Shown: positions 48,456 to 57,072 of the stretch, in pieces
Layout of the letters: each line of letters begins with the position of its first letter
Numbering within the stretch: the stretch's first letter is position 1
Assembly: GCA_002280855.1 (NCBI GenBank)
Contig: NCEU01000005.1
Coordinates: 62,001-126,000 of the forward strand
Length of the DNA stretch: 64,000 nucleotides
Direction of reading: 5' to 3'
From: Sphingomonadales bacterium 32-65-25
Lineage (GTDB): Bacteria; Pseudomonadota; Alphaproteobacteria; Sphingomonadales; Sphingomonadaceae
The notes under the pieces: model-generated
What the model saw: the letters and a program-made list of their open reading frames with translations, nothing else
Database searches by the model: none
Told to the model about the DNA's origin: nothing
Position numbers and translations under genes: made by a program

Positions 48456-49450
48456 TGTCGGGTGGGAAGAAGCGCAATTGGTGGCGCGGGTTGGGTTACG
48501 GGCTGGCCGTGTTCGCCGGCCTGATCGCGGTATTGTGGGCGGTGTTCGCCACACCCGATATTCCGGTGGCCACGCTGAAGGCCAAATATGCCAACACCGC
48601 CAGCCAGTTCGTGGAACTGTCGCCGGGCACCACCATCCATGTTCGCGATGAAGGGCCGCGCGATGGCTTCCCGGTCGTCCTCGTCCACGGCTCCAACGCC
48701 TCGCTGCACACCTGGGAGCCGTGGGTGGCGCGGCTCACCGCCAAGGGCTACCGCATCATCAGCCTCGATCTGCCGGCCCACGGGCTTTCCGGGCCAACGC
48801 CGGAAGGGCTGTACACCAGCGCAGCCTACGTGGGCATCGTCGAGAAACTCGTCGACAAGCTCGGCCTCACCCGCTTCGCGCTCGGTGGCAATTCGATGGG
48901 TGGCGGTGTCGCCTGGCGCTATGCCGTGGCGCACCCTGATCGTCTCTCCGCCCTTATTCTCGTCGATGCCAGCGGCCAGCCGATGCCGAAAGGTTCCTCG
49001 CCGCCGCTCGGTTTCCGGCTGGCGCGCGTGCCCGTCGCGCGCGACATCCTCGCCACCGTCACGCCGCGCAGCCTGATCGAAAAGAGCTTCCAGCAGAGCG
49101 TTTCCAACCAGGCCATCGCCACCCCGGCCATGGTCGATCGCTATTGGGAACTGCTGCTCTACCCCGGCAACCGCCGCGCCACGGTGCAACGGTTCGGCCA
49201 GTACAGCGGCGATGATGGCGCGGCGGGCAAACTGCCCGGCCTTACCGTCCCGACGCTGATCCTGTGGGGCCGGGAAGACAAGCTGATCCCGGTTTCGGTG
49301 GCGCAATGGTTCAACAGCCAGATCAAGGGCAGCCGCGTCACCATCCTCGATGGCATCGGCCATATCCCGATGGAGGAAGCCCCCGATCGCAGCCTGGCGC
49401 CAGTGCTGGAACTGCTCAGCGCAACGCAAACACCGTCGCAAAGCGCCTGA
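48455..49450 (+). CDS. Membrane-anchored alpha/beta hydrolase coupled to the P450
   Basis: 331 residues: helix LGYGLAVFAGLIAVLWAVFA (13-32) then an alpha/beta hydrolase domain with oxyanion loop VLVHGSNASLHTW, nucleophile Ser147 in ALGGNSMGGGV, acid in ILWGREDKLIPV and His in GIGHIPMEE. The ATG overlaps the P450 stop (TGATG), so the two are made together. It may hydrolyse an ester linked to the P450 product; not proven. Its 3' end overlaps the convergent regulator gene by 35 nt. Confidence 0.88.
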   Translation: MSGGKKRNWWRGLGYGLAVFAGLIAVLWAVFATPDIPVATLKAKYANTASQFVELSPGTTIHVRDEGPRDGFPVVLVHGSNASLHTWEPWVARLTAKGYRIISLDLPAHGLSGPTPEGLYTSAAYVGIVEKLVDKLGLTRFALGGNSMGGGVAWRYAVAHPDRLSALILVDASGQPMPKGSSPPLGFRLARVPVARDILATVTPRSLIEKSFQQSVSNQAIATPAMVDRYWELLLYPGNRRATVQRFGQYSGDDGAAGKLPGLTVPTLILWGREDKLIPVSVAQWFNSQIKGSRVTILDGIGHIPMEEAPDRSLAPVLELLSATQTPSQSA

Positions 49451-50189
49451 GCCAACCGATCATCGCGTCGTGCGCCTGATCGGAAAGGGTGATGAAGGCA
49501 CGGCGGGCGTCACCCGGATCAGTGCGGCGCACGAACACGCCGGCTTCACTCAGGCTGCGCACCCAGCGCAGCGCCGTGGTGGTGGGCACGGCAGCGGCCA
49601 CGCACAGGCTGGAAACGGCGACATCCACCCCCTCCATGCGCGCCGCCACCAGATCGAGCAGCATGTCCCACGCCGGATCGCCGAACAGATCGGCGGGGAA
49701 ATGGCGATCGCGATCGCGGCGCAGACGGATAAGGCGGCGCACCATCGGAGCTGACACCTGCGCTTCCCCCTCCTGTTCGGTGCTGCGGGCCAGTTCAGCC
49801 AGCGCATCGGCAATGCGCTGGGCTTCGGCGGACAGCGCCGAGATATGCTGGGCAGTGCCTGCCTGTTCCGCCACGCGCCAGCCGGTGCCGGCATTCAAAA
49901 CGCTGCTGGCCACGGTGGCAATCGTATCGGCATCATCGCCGGCCAACACGAAGCCATCGGCGCGGTCCAGCCAGCGTGCCATCGGTGCTTCGCCAACCGC
50001 CACCAGCAGCGGCAGCGCCAGCCGATCAATCAAGCCTTCCGGCACCTCCGAATCAGCCGGCAGCAGCGCCAGGTTGGCCACCACCGCCAGCGGATCGTTA
50101 CCAGCAGGTAAAATTTCCCAGCCAGGCACCCTGTGCAGGCCGGCAAGCTTGGCTTGGTCGCCAAAGAAAATGATGCGGCAATTGATCAT
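49416..50189 (-). CDS. Winged-helix regulator with N-terminal extension
   Basis: 257 residues. The C-terminal third has a MarR-like reading head: RRDRDRHFPADLFGDPAWDML, VSSLCVAAAVPTTTALRWVRSL and the wing VFVRRTDPGDARRAFITLSD. The N-terminal 120 residues (beginning CRIIFFGDQAKLAGLH) look like a diverged receiver-like alpha/beta fold, with a coiled segment around 115-140. This composite is frequent in sphingomonads; target genes unknown. Divergent from the sigma54 activator; the 171-nt gap is AT-richer and should hold both promoters. Confidence 0.8.
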   Translation of the reverse strand: MINCRIIFFGDQAKLAGLHRVPGWEILPAGNDPLAVVANLALLPADSEVPEGLIDRLALPLLVAVGEAPMARWLDRADGFVLAGDDADTIATVASSVLNAGTGWRVAEQAGTAQHISALSAEAQRIADALAELARSTEQEGEAQVSAPMVRRLIRLRRDRDRHFPADLFGDPAWDMLLDLVAARMEGVDVAVSSLCVAAAVPTTTALRWVRSLSEAGVFVRRTDPGDARRAFITLSDQAHDAMIGWLRRFATVFALR

Positions 50190-50360
50190 GTTTGCTCCGT
50201 AATGGAGAATTCACAGGCTGTGGATGACTTTCGCTGCATCATACTGGAAGCATTCACACCTTAAATCAGCGCACTGACCTTGTAACACGAATAGTGCGCG
50301 ATCGGGGGCAAACCGGAAATTGCGTCATAATGGTTTATTTTGCGTTAAGGATTATCCGGC

Positions 50361-51419
50361 ATGCGGGGCAAATCCAGGCATAGTTCACCAGTTGCGGTGC
50401 GTACTGATCTCCAATTGGCAGCGTTAGTGGGCATCAGCCCGGCCATTGCTGCCATCCGCTGCGAAATCGACAAGATTGCCGATGCCGATGCGTCAGTCTT
50501 GATCACCGGGCCATCGGGCAGCGGCAAGGATGTGGTCGCCCGGCTGTTGCACCAGAAAAGCCGCCGCGCCGCCCGGCCGTTCGTGGCGCTGAACTGCGCT
50601 GCCGTGCCGGCCGATCTGCTCGAATCCGAATTGTTCGGCCATGAACTGGGTGCCTTCACCGGCGCCGTGAAGGCCCGCGCCGGCCGGTTCGAGGCGGCGC
50701 ATGGCGGCACGCTGTTCCTCGACGAAGTGGGCGACATGCCAGCCGCCATGCAGGCCAAGCTGCTGCGCACGCTGGAAACACGGGTGATCGAACGGGTGGG
50801 CGGCATGTTGCCGATCAGCGTGGATGTGCGGGTGGTGGCGGCAACCAGTGTGGATCTCACCGCCGCCATCGCCGCCGGGCGCTTCCGCGCCGATCTGCTC
50901 TACCGCCTCGATGTCATCCATATCGCCATGCCGCCCTTGCATGAACGGCCAGAGGATGTGCCCTGCCTGGTGCAGCATTTCCTGTCAGCCGCCGCGCGGC
51001 CGGCGCGCTTCACGCCCGCGGCGCTGGAGGCGCTGGCCGATCTGCCCTGGCCGGGCAATGTGCGGGAGCTGAAGAATTTCGTTGAACGCGCCTGCATCCA
51101 CCACGGCGACGACACCATCGGCCGCGAGGCGCTGGGCCAGTTGCTGCGCGGCGCCACCTCGCCGCCCCAAACGTCCTTTGTGCCGCCGCCAGAACGGCCG
51201 AACGAGATTGCGCCGCCGCCTCTCCCGACAACGCCCTCGCTGCTCGGCCCCGATGGCGTGGATCTGAAACAGCTGCTGGCCGATCTTGAACAGGCCTATA
51301 TTCGCGAGGCGCTGGCGCTGTCTGGCGGCACCATCGCCCGCTGCGCCCGCCTGCTCGGCCTGCAGCGCACCACGCTGATCGAAAAGATGCGGCGGATGCA
51401 GATTGCCTTGGTGGATTAG
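50361..51419 (+). CDS. Sigma54-dependent activator without receiver domain (FlbD/FleQ-like)
   Basis: 352 residues. AAA+ core: Walker A GPSGSGKD, sigma54-contact loop GAFTGAV, Walker B GTLFLDEVGDMP, sensor PWPGNVRELKNF. C-terminal Fis helix-turn-helix GGTIARCARLLGLQRTTLIEKM. The N-terminal 25 residues are too short for a receiver, so activity must be controlled otherwise, as with some flagellar activators. It faces the flagellar operon (4-nt overlap with fliD), making it a likely flagellar gene regulator. Confidence 0.88.
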   Translation: MRGKSRHSSPVAVRTDLQLAALVGISPAIAAIRCEIDKIADADASVLITGPSGSGKDVVARLLHQKSRRAARPFVALNCAAVPADLLESELFGHELGAFTGAVKARAGRFEAAHGGTLFLDEVGDMPAAMQAKLLRTLETRVIERVGGMLPISVDVRVVAATSVDLTAAIAAGRFRADLLYRLDVIHIAMPPLHERPEDVPCLVQHFLSAAARPARFTPAALEALADLPWPGNVRELKNFVERACIHHGDDTIGREALGQLLRGATSPPQTSFVPPPERPNEIAPPPLPTTPSLLGPDGVDLKQLLADLEQAYIREALALSGGTIARCARLLGLQRTTLIEKMRRMQIALVD

Positions 51420-52819
51420 TCGTCCCGGCGCGTCCAGAAGGCGATCTGCTGATCCAACTGCACCTGCGTGGCGCGGGACTGGGCCACCGCCCGATCCATC
51501 GCGGCGAACTGCCGGGTGAGCAGGATGCGCTGCACATCGGCGGCGCGGTTCACCTTTTCCAGATCCTGGTTGGCGCGGTCGCGTTGACGGGTGAGGCCTT
51601 CGCTGGCCGTCACCGCCAATTGCGCGATGCTCTGCAGCCGGTTCGGCCGCGTCGGGCTGGCGGCGCCCGACAATTCGCGCAGCAGCGCTTCGGCATCGCC
51701 CAGCCGCGTCGCCGGCAGATTGGCCAACCGCGCCGTGTCCACCGTGATGCTGCCATCACGCTGGATGCTCACGCCCAGATCAGCCAGGCGCAGGCCGTTC
51801 GCCTGGCTCACCGCCTGCGTGATCAGCCGGGTGATGCGCTGGTCGAGCGCGCGGGCAGTGGGATCATTGGCCAGCGGCCCCGGCTCCTCGCCATCCTGGG
51901 ACGGCCGCCGGAAATCGCCGATCAGCTGCCGCATCGCCTGCAACGTGCCGACGAAATCAGCAAGCGCGCCCGATATCGCCTGGCCGTCGCGCGCCGCTGT
52001 GATCGCCACGCCCGCCGTGGTGGTGCGCTTCAGGCTCAGCCGCGCGCCGCCGATCACATCCTCGATCCGATTGGACGGCCGCGTGATCAACACTCCGTCC
52101 ACCACCAGCTCGGCATCCTGCGCCGATTCGCCCAGCACCATGGTCTCGGCGCCCGGCGTGTGGTTGAACCGTTCAAGGCCAGCCCCATTGGCGGCGGCGC
52201 TGATGATGAAGGCGTTCTCTGCCCCCTCTGGCCCGCGCAGCACCAGCGTGGCGCTGCCGGTGCTGGCAATGATGCTGGCCGTGACGCCGGCGCCGGATTC
52301 ATTGATCGCGCGGGCCAGCCCGGCCAGCGTGTTGTTTTCCGCCGTGATCGTCACGTTCACCGATGGCCGCGTGCCGGCAGCAAAGGTGAAACCGCCGCCA
52401 TCCACCGGCGTGCGCCGCCCGAACTGGAAGCTGAGCGTGCCCAGCCCCACCGGATCGCTGCCGCTGGTGAACACGGCGCTGTTCAGCCGCTGCCCGCCCG
52501 CCAGCCGGTTCACCACCACGCCCGATGCCACCGCGCCCGCCGGGCCCGTGCCCACCCGCTCCACCCCGATGGCGGCATCGCTGCTGGCCAATTGCACGCC
52601 CAGTTCGCCGGTGCGCACCCGGCCATCGAGCGACGTGGCAATGCCGGAGAGCGCCGATCGCAACTGCCCCAGCGCCGAAATGCGGGCGGTGAGCGTTTCC
52701 ACCCGCCGGGTAAGCGGCGCCGAGCGTGTCTCGCGCTCCACATTCACCAGGCCATCAACCAGCGCCCGGCTGTCCAGCCCGGAACCGGCGTTGAAGGCAG
52801 TGAGCACATTGGTGGCCAT
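51416..52819 (-). CDS. fliD: Flagellar filament cap protein
   Basis: 467 residues: N-terminal FNAGSGLDSRALVDGLV heptad region, middle variable domain with ITRPSNRIEDVIGGARLSLKRTT (hook-associated central motif), and C-terminal heptads ILLTRQFAAMDRAVAQSRATQ. FliD caps the growing filament and is secreted through the flagellar export gate. It ends the visible operon. 9 nt after flhB. Confidence 0.92.
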   Translation of the reverse strand: MATNVLTAFNAGSGLDSRALVDGLVNVERETRSAPLTRRVETLTARISALGQLRSALSGIATSLDGRVRTGELGVQLASSDAAIGVERVGTGPAGAVASGVVVNRLAGGQRLNSAVFTSGSDPVGLGTLSFQFGRRTPVDGGGFTFAAGTRPSVNVTITAENNTLAGLARAINESGAGVTASIIASTGSATLVLRGPEGAENAFIISAAANGAGLERFNHTPGAETMVLGESAQDAELVVDGVLITRPSNRIEDVIGGARLSLKRTTTAGVAITAARDGQAISGALADFVGTLQAMRQLIGDFRRPSQDGEEPGPLANDPTARALDQRITRLITQAVSQANGLRLADLGVSIQRDGSITVDTARLANLPATRLGDAEALLRELSGAASPTRPNRLQSIAQLAVTASEGLTRQRDRANQDLEKVNRAADVQRILLTRQFAAMDRAVAQSRATQVQLDQQIAFWTRRDD

Positions 52820-52828
52820 GGTGACACC

Positions 52829-53932
52829 TTATAACGGCAAGGGAGAACCGGGTTTGCGGGGCTGGCCGTTCTCGTCGAAATCCAATGTGGGCGGCACGAA
52901 CACATCCGGCACCGCCTCGCCTTCCGGATCATCAAAGCGCATCACGAACGCCAAGATGGTCGCCACCGCCTGGAACAGTTCGGGCCGCACCATCTCGCCG
53001 CGTTTCGCGGACCAGAACAGCGCCCGCGCCAGCCGCGGCGTACGGATGATCGGCAATTTCAGCTCCCGCGCGGCGGCAATCAGCGCGTGCGCCATGTCGA
53101 GCCGGCCCTTCTCCACCACCACCGGCGCCTCGTCCTCACCGGCTCTATAGCGCAGCGCCACGGCAAAGTGGGTCGGGTTCACCACCACCACGCTCGCCGT
53201 CGCCAGCCCCTTCTTCATCCGGCCCTGCGCTGCGATCATCTGCGCCCGCCGCACCGCCGCCTTCAGTTCCGGCGCGCCTTCATTCTCGCGGTTCTCGCGC
53301 TTCACCTCCTCGCGGCTCATCATCAATTGCTGTTCACGCCGCCACCAGGTGAAGCCCGCATCGATCGCCGCCACCACCAGCAGCAGCAATGTCGCCGCCA
53401 CCGCCAGCCGCAGCAGCGCCGTGCCGATCATCGGCAGCCCGCCCTCCTCCAGCCCGACCAGGCTGGGCAGCAACGGCTGCAGCACCAGCACCGCCAGCAC
53501 CACCATGCCGCCAATCTTCACCAACGCGGTGACGGCACCGGCCACCCCCTGCCAGCCGAACAACCGCTTCAGGCCATTCAAGGGCGACAGGCGGGAGAGC
53601 TTCGGCGCCGCCAGCCCGGCACTCACATGGCGCGTCACCGTCAATTGCAACCCGAACGCCACCACCGCCACCATGGCAAACAGCGCCAGCGGCCAGGCAA
53701 TCGGCAGCCGTCGCAACAACCCGCGCGGATCGTCCGCTGCTGGCCGGCCCAACGAGTCCGCCAGAAACCCGGCCAGATCCTGCCACAGTGCCGGGCCGGC
53801 CACGGCCAAAAACAGCGTCGCCACCGCCAGGCTGCCGGCCGGAGCCAGTTCACGCGGCGCAAAGACATTGCCATCCTCCAGCGCCTTTTCGCGCCGGCGG
53901 GGTGTTGGCTTTTCGGTCTTCTCGCCCGCCAT
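52829..53932 (-). CDS. flhB: Flagellar biosynthesis protein FlhB
   Basis: 367 residues with four helices and the autocleavage motif NPTHFAVALRYR that switches export specificity from hook to filament. N-terminal EKTEKPTPRRREKALEDGN is the conserved entry. The C-terminal part extends with a Pro-rich tail. The start codon overlaps the fliR stop by a base. Confidence 0.95.
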   Translation of the reverse strand: MAGEKTEKPTPRRREKALEDGNVFAPRELAPAGSLAVATLFLAVAGPALWQDLAGFLADSLGRPAADDPRGLLRRLPIAWPLALFAMVAVVAFGLQLTVTRHVSAGLAAPKLSRLSPLNGLKRLFGWQGVAGAVTALVKIGGMVVLAVLVLQPLLPSLVGLEEGGLPMIGTALLRLAVAATLLLLVVAAIDAGFTWWRREQQLMMSREEVKRENRENEGAPELKAAVRRAQMIAAQGRMKKGLATASVVVVNPTHFAVALRYRAGEDEAPVVVEKGRLDMAHALIAAARELKLPIIRTPRLARALFWSAKRGEMVRPELFQAVATILAFVMRFDDPEGEAVPDVFVPPTLDFDENGQPRKPGSPLPL

Positions 53933-54639
53933 CAGCCGAGCAAGCCCAGGCCAGACTCAAGCGCCTGCGCCAGCCGGCCCACCAGATGCCCGAACAGCAG
54001 CGGCAGCAGCGTCACGAACGCCAGCAGCAACGCCGCCGGCCCCACCGCCATCGCCGAAAGCTGCGGCGCCGCGCGATTGGTGATCGCCACCACCGCATTG
54101 GCCAGCAACAGCACCGCCAAAATCGGCAGCGCCAATTTCAGCCCCCACAGGAACATCAGCCCACCGAATGCCGCGATGTCGTTCAACCCCAGCACCGGCA
54201 CCGTCATCGTGGCCAGCAGCGCAAACAATTCCAGATGCACATCACCGGCCAGCAACGCCACCCAGGCCAAAGTGGTGAACAGGGCCGACAGCACGCCGGT
54301 ATTGGCCTGCGCCAGCTGCGCAAAGCCCAGCCCCACCATCTGCGCCAGCATTTCCCCCGCCAGACCGGCCGCACCGAACGCCAGCGCCAGCGCCAGCCCC
54401 GCCACCAGCCCGGCCAGTATCTCGCTGGGCACATCCGCCCCGCTCAGCACCGGCGCGCCGGGCCGGAACGCCGCAAACACGGCCAGCGCTGCAACCAGCG
54501 CCAGCCGCCCACGCCACGGCAGATCGGCGCCGACGATGTTGGGCAGCAGCACCACCATCGCCAGCGGGCGCACGGCGGCCAGCATGAAACGCATCAGCCA
54601 ATCGAGCCCATCGAAACTGGGGATGGCGATGTTCACCAT
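53932..54639 (-). CDS. fliR: Flagellar export gate protein FliR
   Basis: 235 residues with about six helices, beginning MVNIAIPSFDGLDWLMRFMLAAVRPLAM. Conserved GLGFAQLAQANTGVLSAL and LLANAVVAITNRAAPQ segments fit the family. ATG at 54639 was chosen; an upstream frame runs into the repeat at 54673-54740. Forms the export gate with FliP and FliQ. Confidence 0.93.
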   Translation of the reverse strand: MVNIAIPSFDGLDWLMRFMLAAVRPLAMVVLLPNIVGADLPWRGRLALVAALAVFAAFRPGAPVLSGADVPSEILAGLVAGLALALAFGAAGLAGEMLAQMVGLGFAQLAQANTGVLSALFTTLAWVALLAGDVHLELFALLATMTVPVLGLNDIAAFGGLMFLWGLKLALPILAVLLLANAVVAITNRAAPQLSAMAVGPAALLLAFVTLLPLLFGHLVGRLAQALESGLGLLG

Positions 54640-54672
54640 GATCCTGACACCTGATGGACCTGTCCCCAAACC

Positions 54673-54740
54673 CGCTCTTGCCGAGCTTGTCGAGGCACGC
54701 ACAACAGCCGGTGCGTGTCTCGACAAGCTCGGCATGAGCG
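54673..54740. repeat. 30-bp inverted repeat between fliR and fliQ
   Basis: Arms 54673-54702 and 54711-54740 are complementary with two mismatches across an 8-nt loop. The core GCCGAGCTTGTCGAG is a dispersed repeat motif in sphingomonads. It breaks the otherwise overlapping gene chain here (133-nt gap). Confidence 0.8.
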
Positions 54741-54772
54741 GTCGTGTGCATGGGCCACCGTGCCTGCACGCC

Positions 54773-55057
54773 TCACCTTATCGCCCCCACCATGTCGGTC
54801 AGGCCGCGCTCCAGATAATCCGCCAGCCCTAGCATCAGGCCTTCGCCGGCAATCGCCGTCACCATCACCAGCGCCGCCAGCTTGGGCAGGAAGGAAATGC
54901 TGCTTTCCTGCACCGAAAAAATCGTCTGGATGAGGCCCACCACAATGGCCACCACCAGCAGCGGCACCAGAAACAGCGCGGCACTGCCGGCAAACAGCAG
55001 CACCGCTTCCCGCGCCAGATCGCCCAGCATCACATCATCGGGGGCGTTGCCGGTCAT
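54773..55057 (-). CDS. fliQ: Flagellar export gate protein FliQ
   Basis: 94 residues with two long helices: AVLLFAGSAALFLVPLLVVAIVVGLIQTIFSVQE and LPKLAALVMVTAIAGEG region. The SVQESSISFLPKL stretch is the family signature. The start overlaps the fliP stop by 4 nt. Confidence 0.95.
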   Translation of the reverse strand: MTGNAPDDVMLGDLAREAVLLFAGSAALFLVPLLVVAIVVGLIQTIFSVQESSISFLPKLAALVMVTAIAGEGLMLGLADYLERGLTDMVGAIR

Positions 55058-55707
55058 GAACCGAAACTCTTGGCCAGCGCGCCCAGCACCAGGCTCCAGC
55101 CATCGACAATCACGAACAATGCGATCTTCAGCGGCAGGCTAACGGTGGCTGGCGATACCATCATCATCCCCATCGCCATCAGGATCGACGCAACGATCAG
55201 ATCGATGATCAGGAACGGCAGATAGATCACAAGGCCAATCTCGAGCGCCGTCTTCAACTCGCTCGAAACAAACGCCGGCATCACCACCGGCAGCGGCACA
55301 TCATTGGGCCGTGCATAAGGCCCGCCGCCGGCAATTTCGGCAAAGCGCGTCAGATCTTTGGTGCGGGTCTGGGTGAGCATGAAGGTCTTCAGCTCCGCCC
55401 CCGTGCGCGCCAGTGCGGCTTCGGCCGGCAGGCTGCCCGCCACCATCGGTTTCCAGGCCCCATCGTAAATCCGATCGAGCTGCGGCTTCATCACGAACAC
55501 CGTCAGCAGCAGCGCCGTGCCGACCAGCAACTGGTTGGGCGGGCTTTGCCCCAGCCCCAGCGCCTGCCGCAAAATCGCCAGCACGATGGCGATGCGGGTG
55601 AACGCCGTCATCATCAGCAGTGTCGCCGGCAGCAACGTCAGCGCCGTCATCAGCAGCAAGATCTGCAGCGATGCCGACAGCGGCGGCAGGTTCAGCACCT
55701 CGTTCAT
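55054..55707 (-). CDS. fliP: Flagellar export gate protein FliP
   Basis: 217 residues. Signature MMTAFTRIAIVLAILRQALG, FVMKPQLDRIY, MPAFVSSELKTALEIGLVIYLPFLIIDLIVAS and MGMMMVSPATVSLPLKIALF. It lacks the extended N-terminal signal peptide of some FliP proteins, starting MNEVLNLPPLSASLQ. Start overlaps the fliO stop. Confidence 0.96.
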   Translation of the reverse strand: MNEVLNLPPLSASLQILLLMTALTLLPATLLMMTAFTRIAIVLAILRQALGLGQSPPNQLLVGTALLLTVFVMKPQLDRIYDGAWKPMVAGSLPAEAALARTGAELKTFMLTQTRTKDLTRFAEIAGGGPYARPNDVPLPVVMPAFVSSELKTALEIGLVIYLPFLIIDLIVASILMAMGMMMVSPATVSLPLKIALFVIVDGWSLVLGALAKSFGS

Positions 55708-56048
55708 TGCGCCTCGCCAAGCAGGCTCAGCCCGGCGCGGGACTGGCCCACCAACAGCTTGCGGCCACCAAACTCCACCACCAGCAGCCGGCTGCCGGGG
55801 CCGAGTGGCAGCGATTGCACCACATTTGCGTGGCGGGCCGGCAGGCGCAGGGGCAATCCGGCGGCGCGTTGGCGCAAATGCTGGACCAGCCCTCCGACCG
55901 TCAGTTTGGAGGGCCACCCAAAAAAAGCGCTCGTCGCCCCGGGCTTGACCCGGGGCCCCGCTTCTTTCTCTTCCCCTTCACTCGCCAAAAAGCGGGGCCC
56001 CGGATCAAGTCCGGGGCGACGGTGAAGGAGTGTGTTTGCCTCAATCAC
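55704..56048 (-). CDS. fliO: FliO-like protein with repeat-encoded N terminus and no membrane helix
   Basis: 114 residues. The last 60 match FliO: SLPLGPGSRLLVVEFGGRKLLVG then SLLGEA. Residues 9-45 are encoded by the palindromic repeat at 55932-56020 (RRPGLDPGPRFL, AGPRVKPGAT) and no hydrophobic helix is present, although FliO normally begins with one. The GTG start overlaps the fliN stop (GTGA) and its stop overlaps fliP, so the coupled gene borders are intact and the repeat lies in frame inside the gene. It may be non-functional, anchored otherwise, or dispensable. Confidence 0.7.
   Translation of the reverse strand: MIEANTLLHRRPGLDPGPRFLASEGEEKEAGPRVKPGATSAFFGWPSKLTVGGLVQHLRQRAAGLPLRLPARHANVVQSLPLGPGSRLLVVEFGGRKLLVGQSRAGLSLLGEAQ
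55932..56020. repeat. REP-like palindromic repeat inside fliO
   Basis: Arms 55933-55963 and 55990-56020 are complementary over 31 nt with two mismatches, around a 26-nt loop. The GTCGCCCCGG...CCGGGGCCCCGC core is a widespread dispersed alphaproteobacterial repeat. A further 6-bp hairpin lies to the left, near 55892-55915. Confidence 0.85.
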
Positions 56049-56344
56049 AACCCGTTCCCCGGCAGCACCTCGGTCAGGCGCACGCCGAACTTGTCGCCCA
56101 CGCTCACGATCTCGCCGCGCGCCACCAGCCGTTCGGAAATCAGCACGTCTACCGGCTGGTCCACCCGCCGGTCGAGCACATGCACCTGGCCCGGCGCCAT
56201 GTTCAGCACATCGGCCAGTTTCAGGCGGATGCCGCCCACTTCGATGGCCAGCCGCACGCTGATCGCGCCAAAGCCGCCCAGGCGGGTGACATCATGTGGC
56301 GGATCGGTGGGCTGGCCCTGCATGTTGCCGGGTTCGATGGTCAT
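56045..56344 (-). CDS. fliN: Flagellar motor switch protein FliN
   Basis: 99 residues, a single SpoA domain: VRLAIEVGGIRLKLADVLNMAPGQV, LDRRVDQPVDVLI and LVARGEIVSVGDKFGVRLTEV. It forms the bottom of the C ring with FliM. Start and stop overlap fliM and fliO by 4 nt each. Confidence 0.95.
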   Translation of the reverse strand: MTIEPGNMQGQPTDPPHDVTRLGGFGAISVRLAIEVGGIRLKLADVLNMAPGQVHVLDRRVDQPVDVLISERLVARGEIVSVGDKFGVRLTEVLPGNGL

Positions 56345-57072
56345 GCGCGGTCTCCGATGGGTTTGAGGGCAAGGGCGGTGATGCTGGCCTGCTGGCGGCC
56401 GTCGGGCAGCGGGGCGAGGCTGGCCAGCGCCACCTGGCTGTCCCCCAGCCGCACCGGCATGTCGGGGCAGGCGTTGAACGGGATGATCAGGCCGGGTTCC
56501 AGCGGCAGCAGGCGGGCCAACGGCACCTCTTCCTCCGCAATGCGCACCGCCAGCCGCATCGGCAGCGTGAACGCCGCCGCGCCCAGCGGCACCGCCGGCT
56601 GCACCGGCACCGGATCGGGCGGCGCGGCCAGCCGGATGCTGCCCACCACGCTGGCGCCTTCAGCAACCGTTACCAGCACATCCAGCGTGATCGACGGGCG
56701 GCGACGCGCCGGCGGCCACAGCCGGTGAGCCAGCGCCAGCAACTGATCGCCCAGCAACCGGGCATGGCGGGCAGTCACCACGCCGGAAATCTGCGCCACC
56801 GGCCGGGCCACGTCGCCGCCCAGCCGCAGCGTGGCGAGCAATGCGCCGAGTTCCGGCGCAATATCGGGCGCGCCGGGCGCCAGACCGCGGCCGGGATGCA
56901 CGCTCACCTCCACGCCCAGCGTGCGGGTCAGTTCGTCCTCCACCGCCAGGATCAGCGGTTCGAATGGCGTGTCATCGCCATCATCGGGCGCGGCTTCGGC
57001 CGGGCGCGGCCGCCAACTGTCAACGAAACTGGCCGCAGGCGGCGCTTCGGTGCGGATCAGCAGGTCGCTCAT
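56341..57072 (-). CDS. fliM: Short divergent FliM-like motor switch protein
   Basis: 243 residues, against about 330 for usual FliM. The C-terminal SpoA domain is recognisable (LARLLPLEPGLIIPFNACPD, PVRLGDSQVALASLAPLP) and a middle segment weakly matches the CheC-like part. The N-terminal CheY-binding peptide (LSQxEIDALL) is not visible; the start is MSDLLIRTEAPPA. Position between fliL and fliN supports the FliM identity. Switching control may differ from the norm. Confidence 0.78.
   Translation of the reverse strand: MSDLLIRTEAPPAASFVDSWRPRPAEAAPDDGDDTPFEPLILAVEDELTRTLGVEVSVHPGRGLAPGAPDIAPELGALLATLRLGGDVARPVAQISGVVTARHARLLGDQLLALAHRLWPPARRRPSITLDVLVTVAEGASVVGSIRLAAPPDPVPVQPAVPLGAAAFTLPMRLAVRIAEEEVPLARLLPLEPGLIIPFNACPDMPVRLGDSQVALASLAPLPDGRQQASITALALKPIGDRA

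Noticed and set aside
50290..50345. Possible sigma54 promoter near GGGGCAAACCGGAAATTGC before the activator gene
   Set aside because: The GG and GC dinucleotides are not at the required 10-nt spacing.
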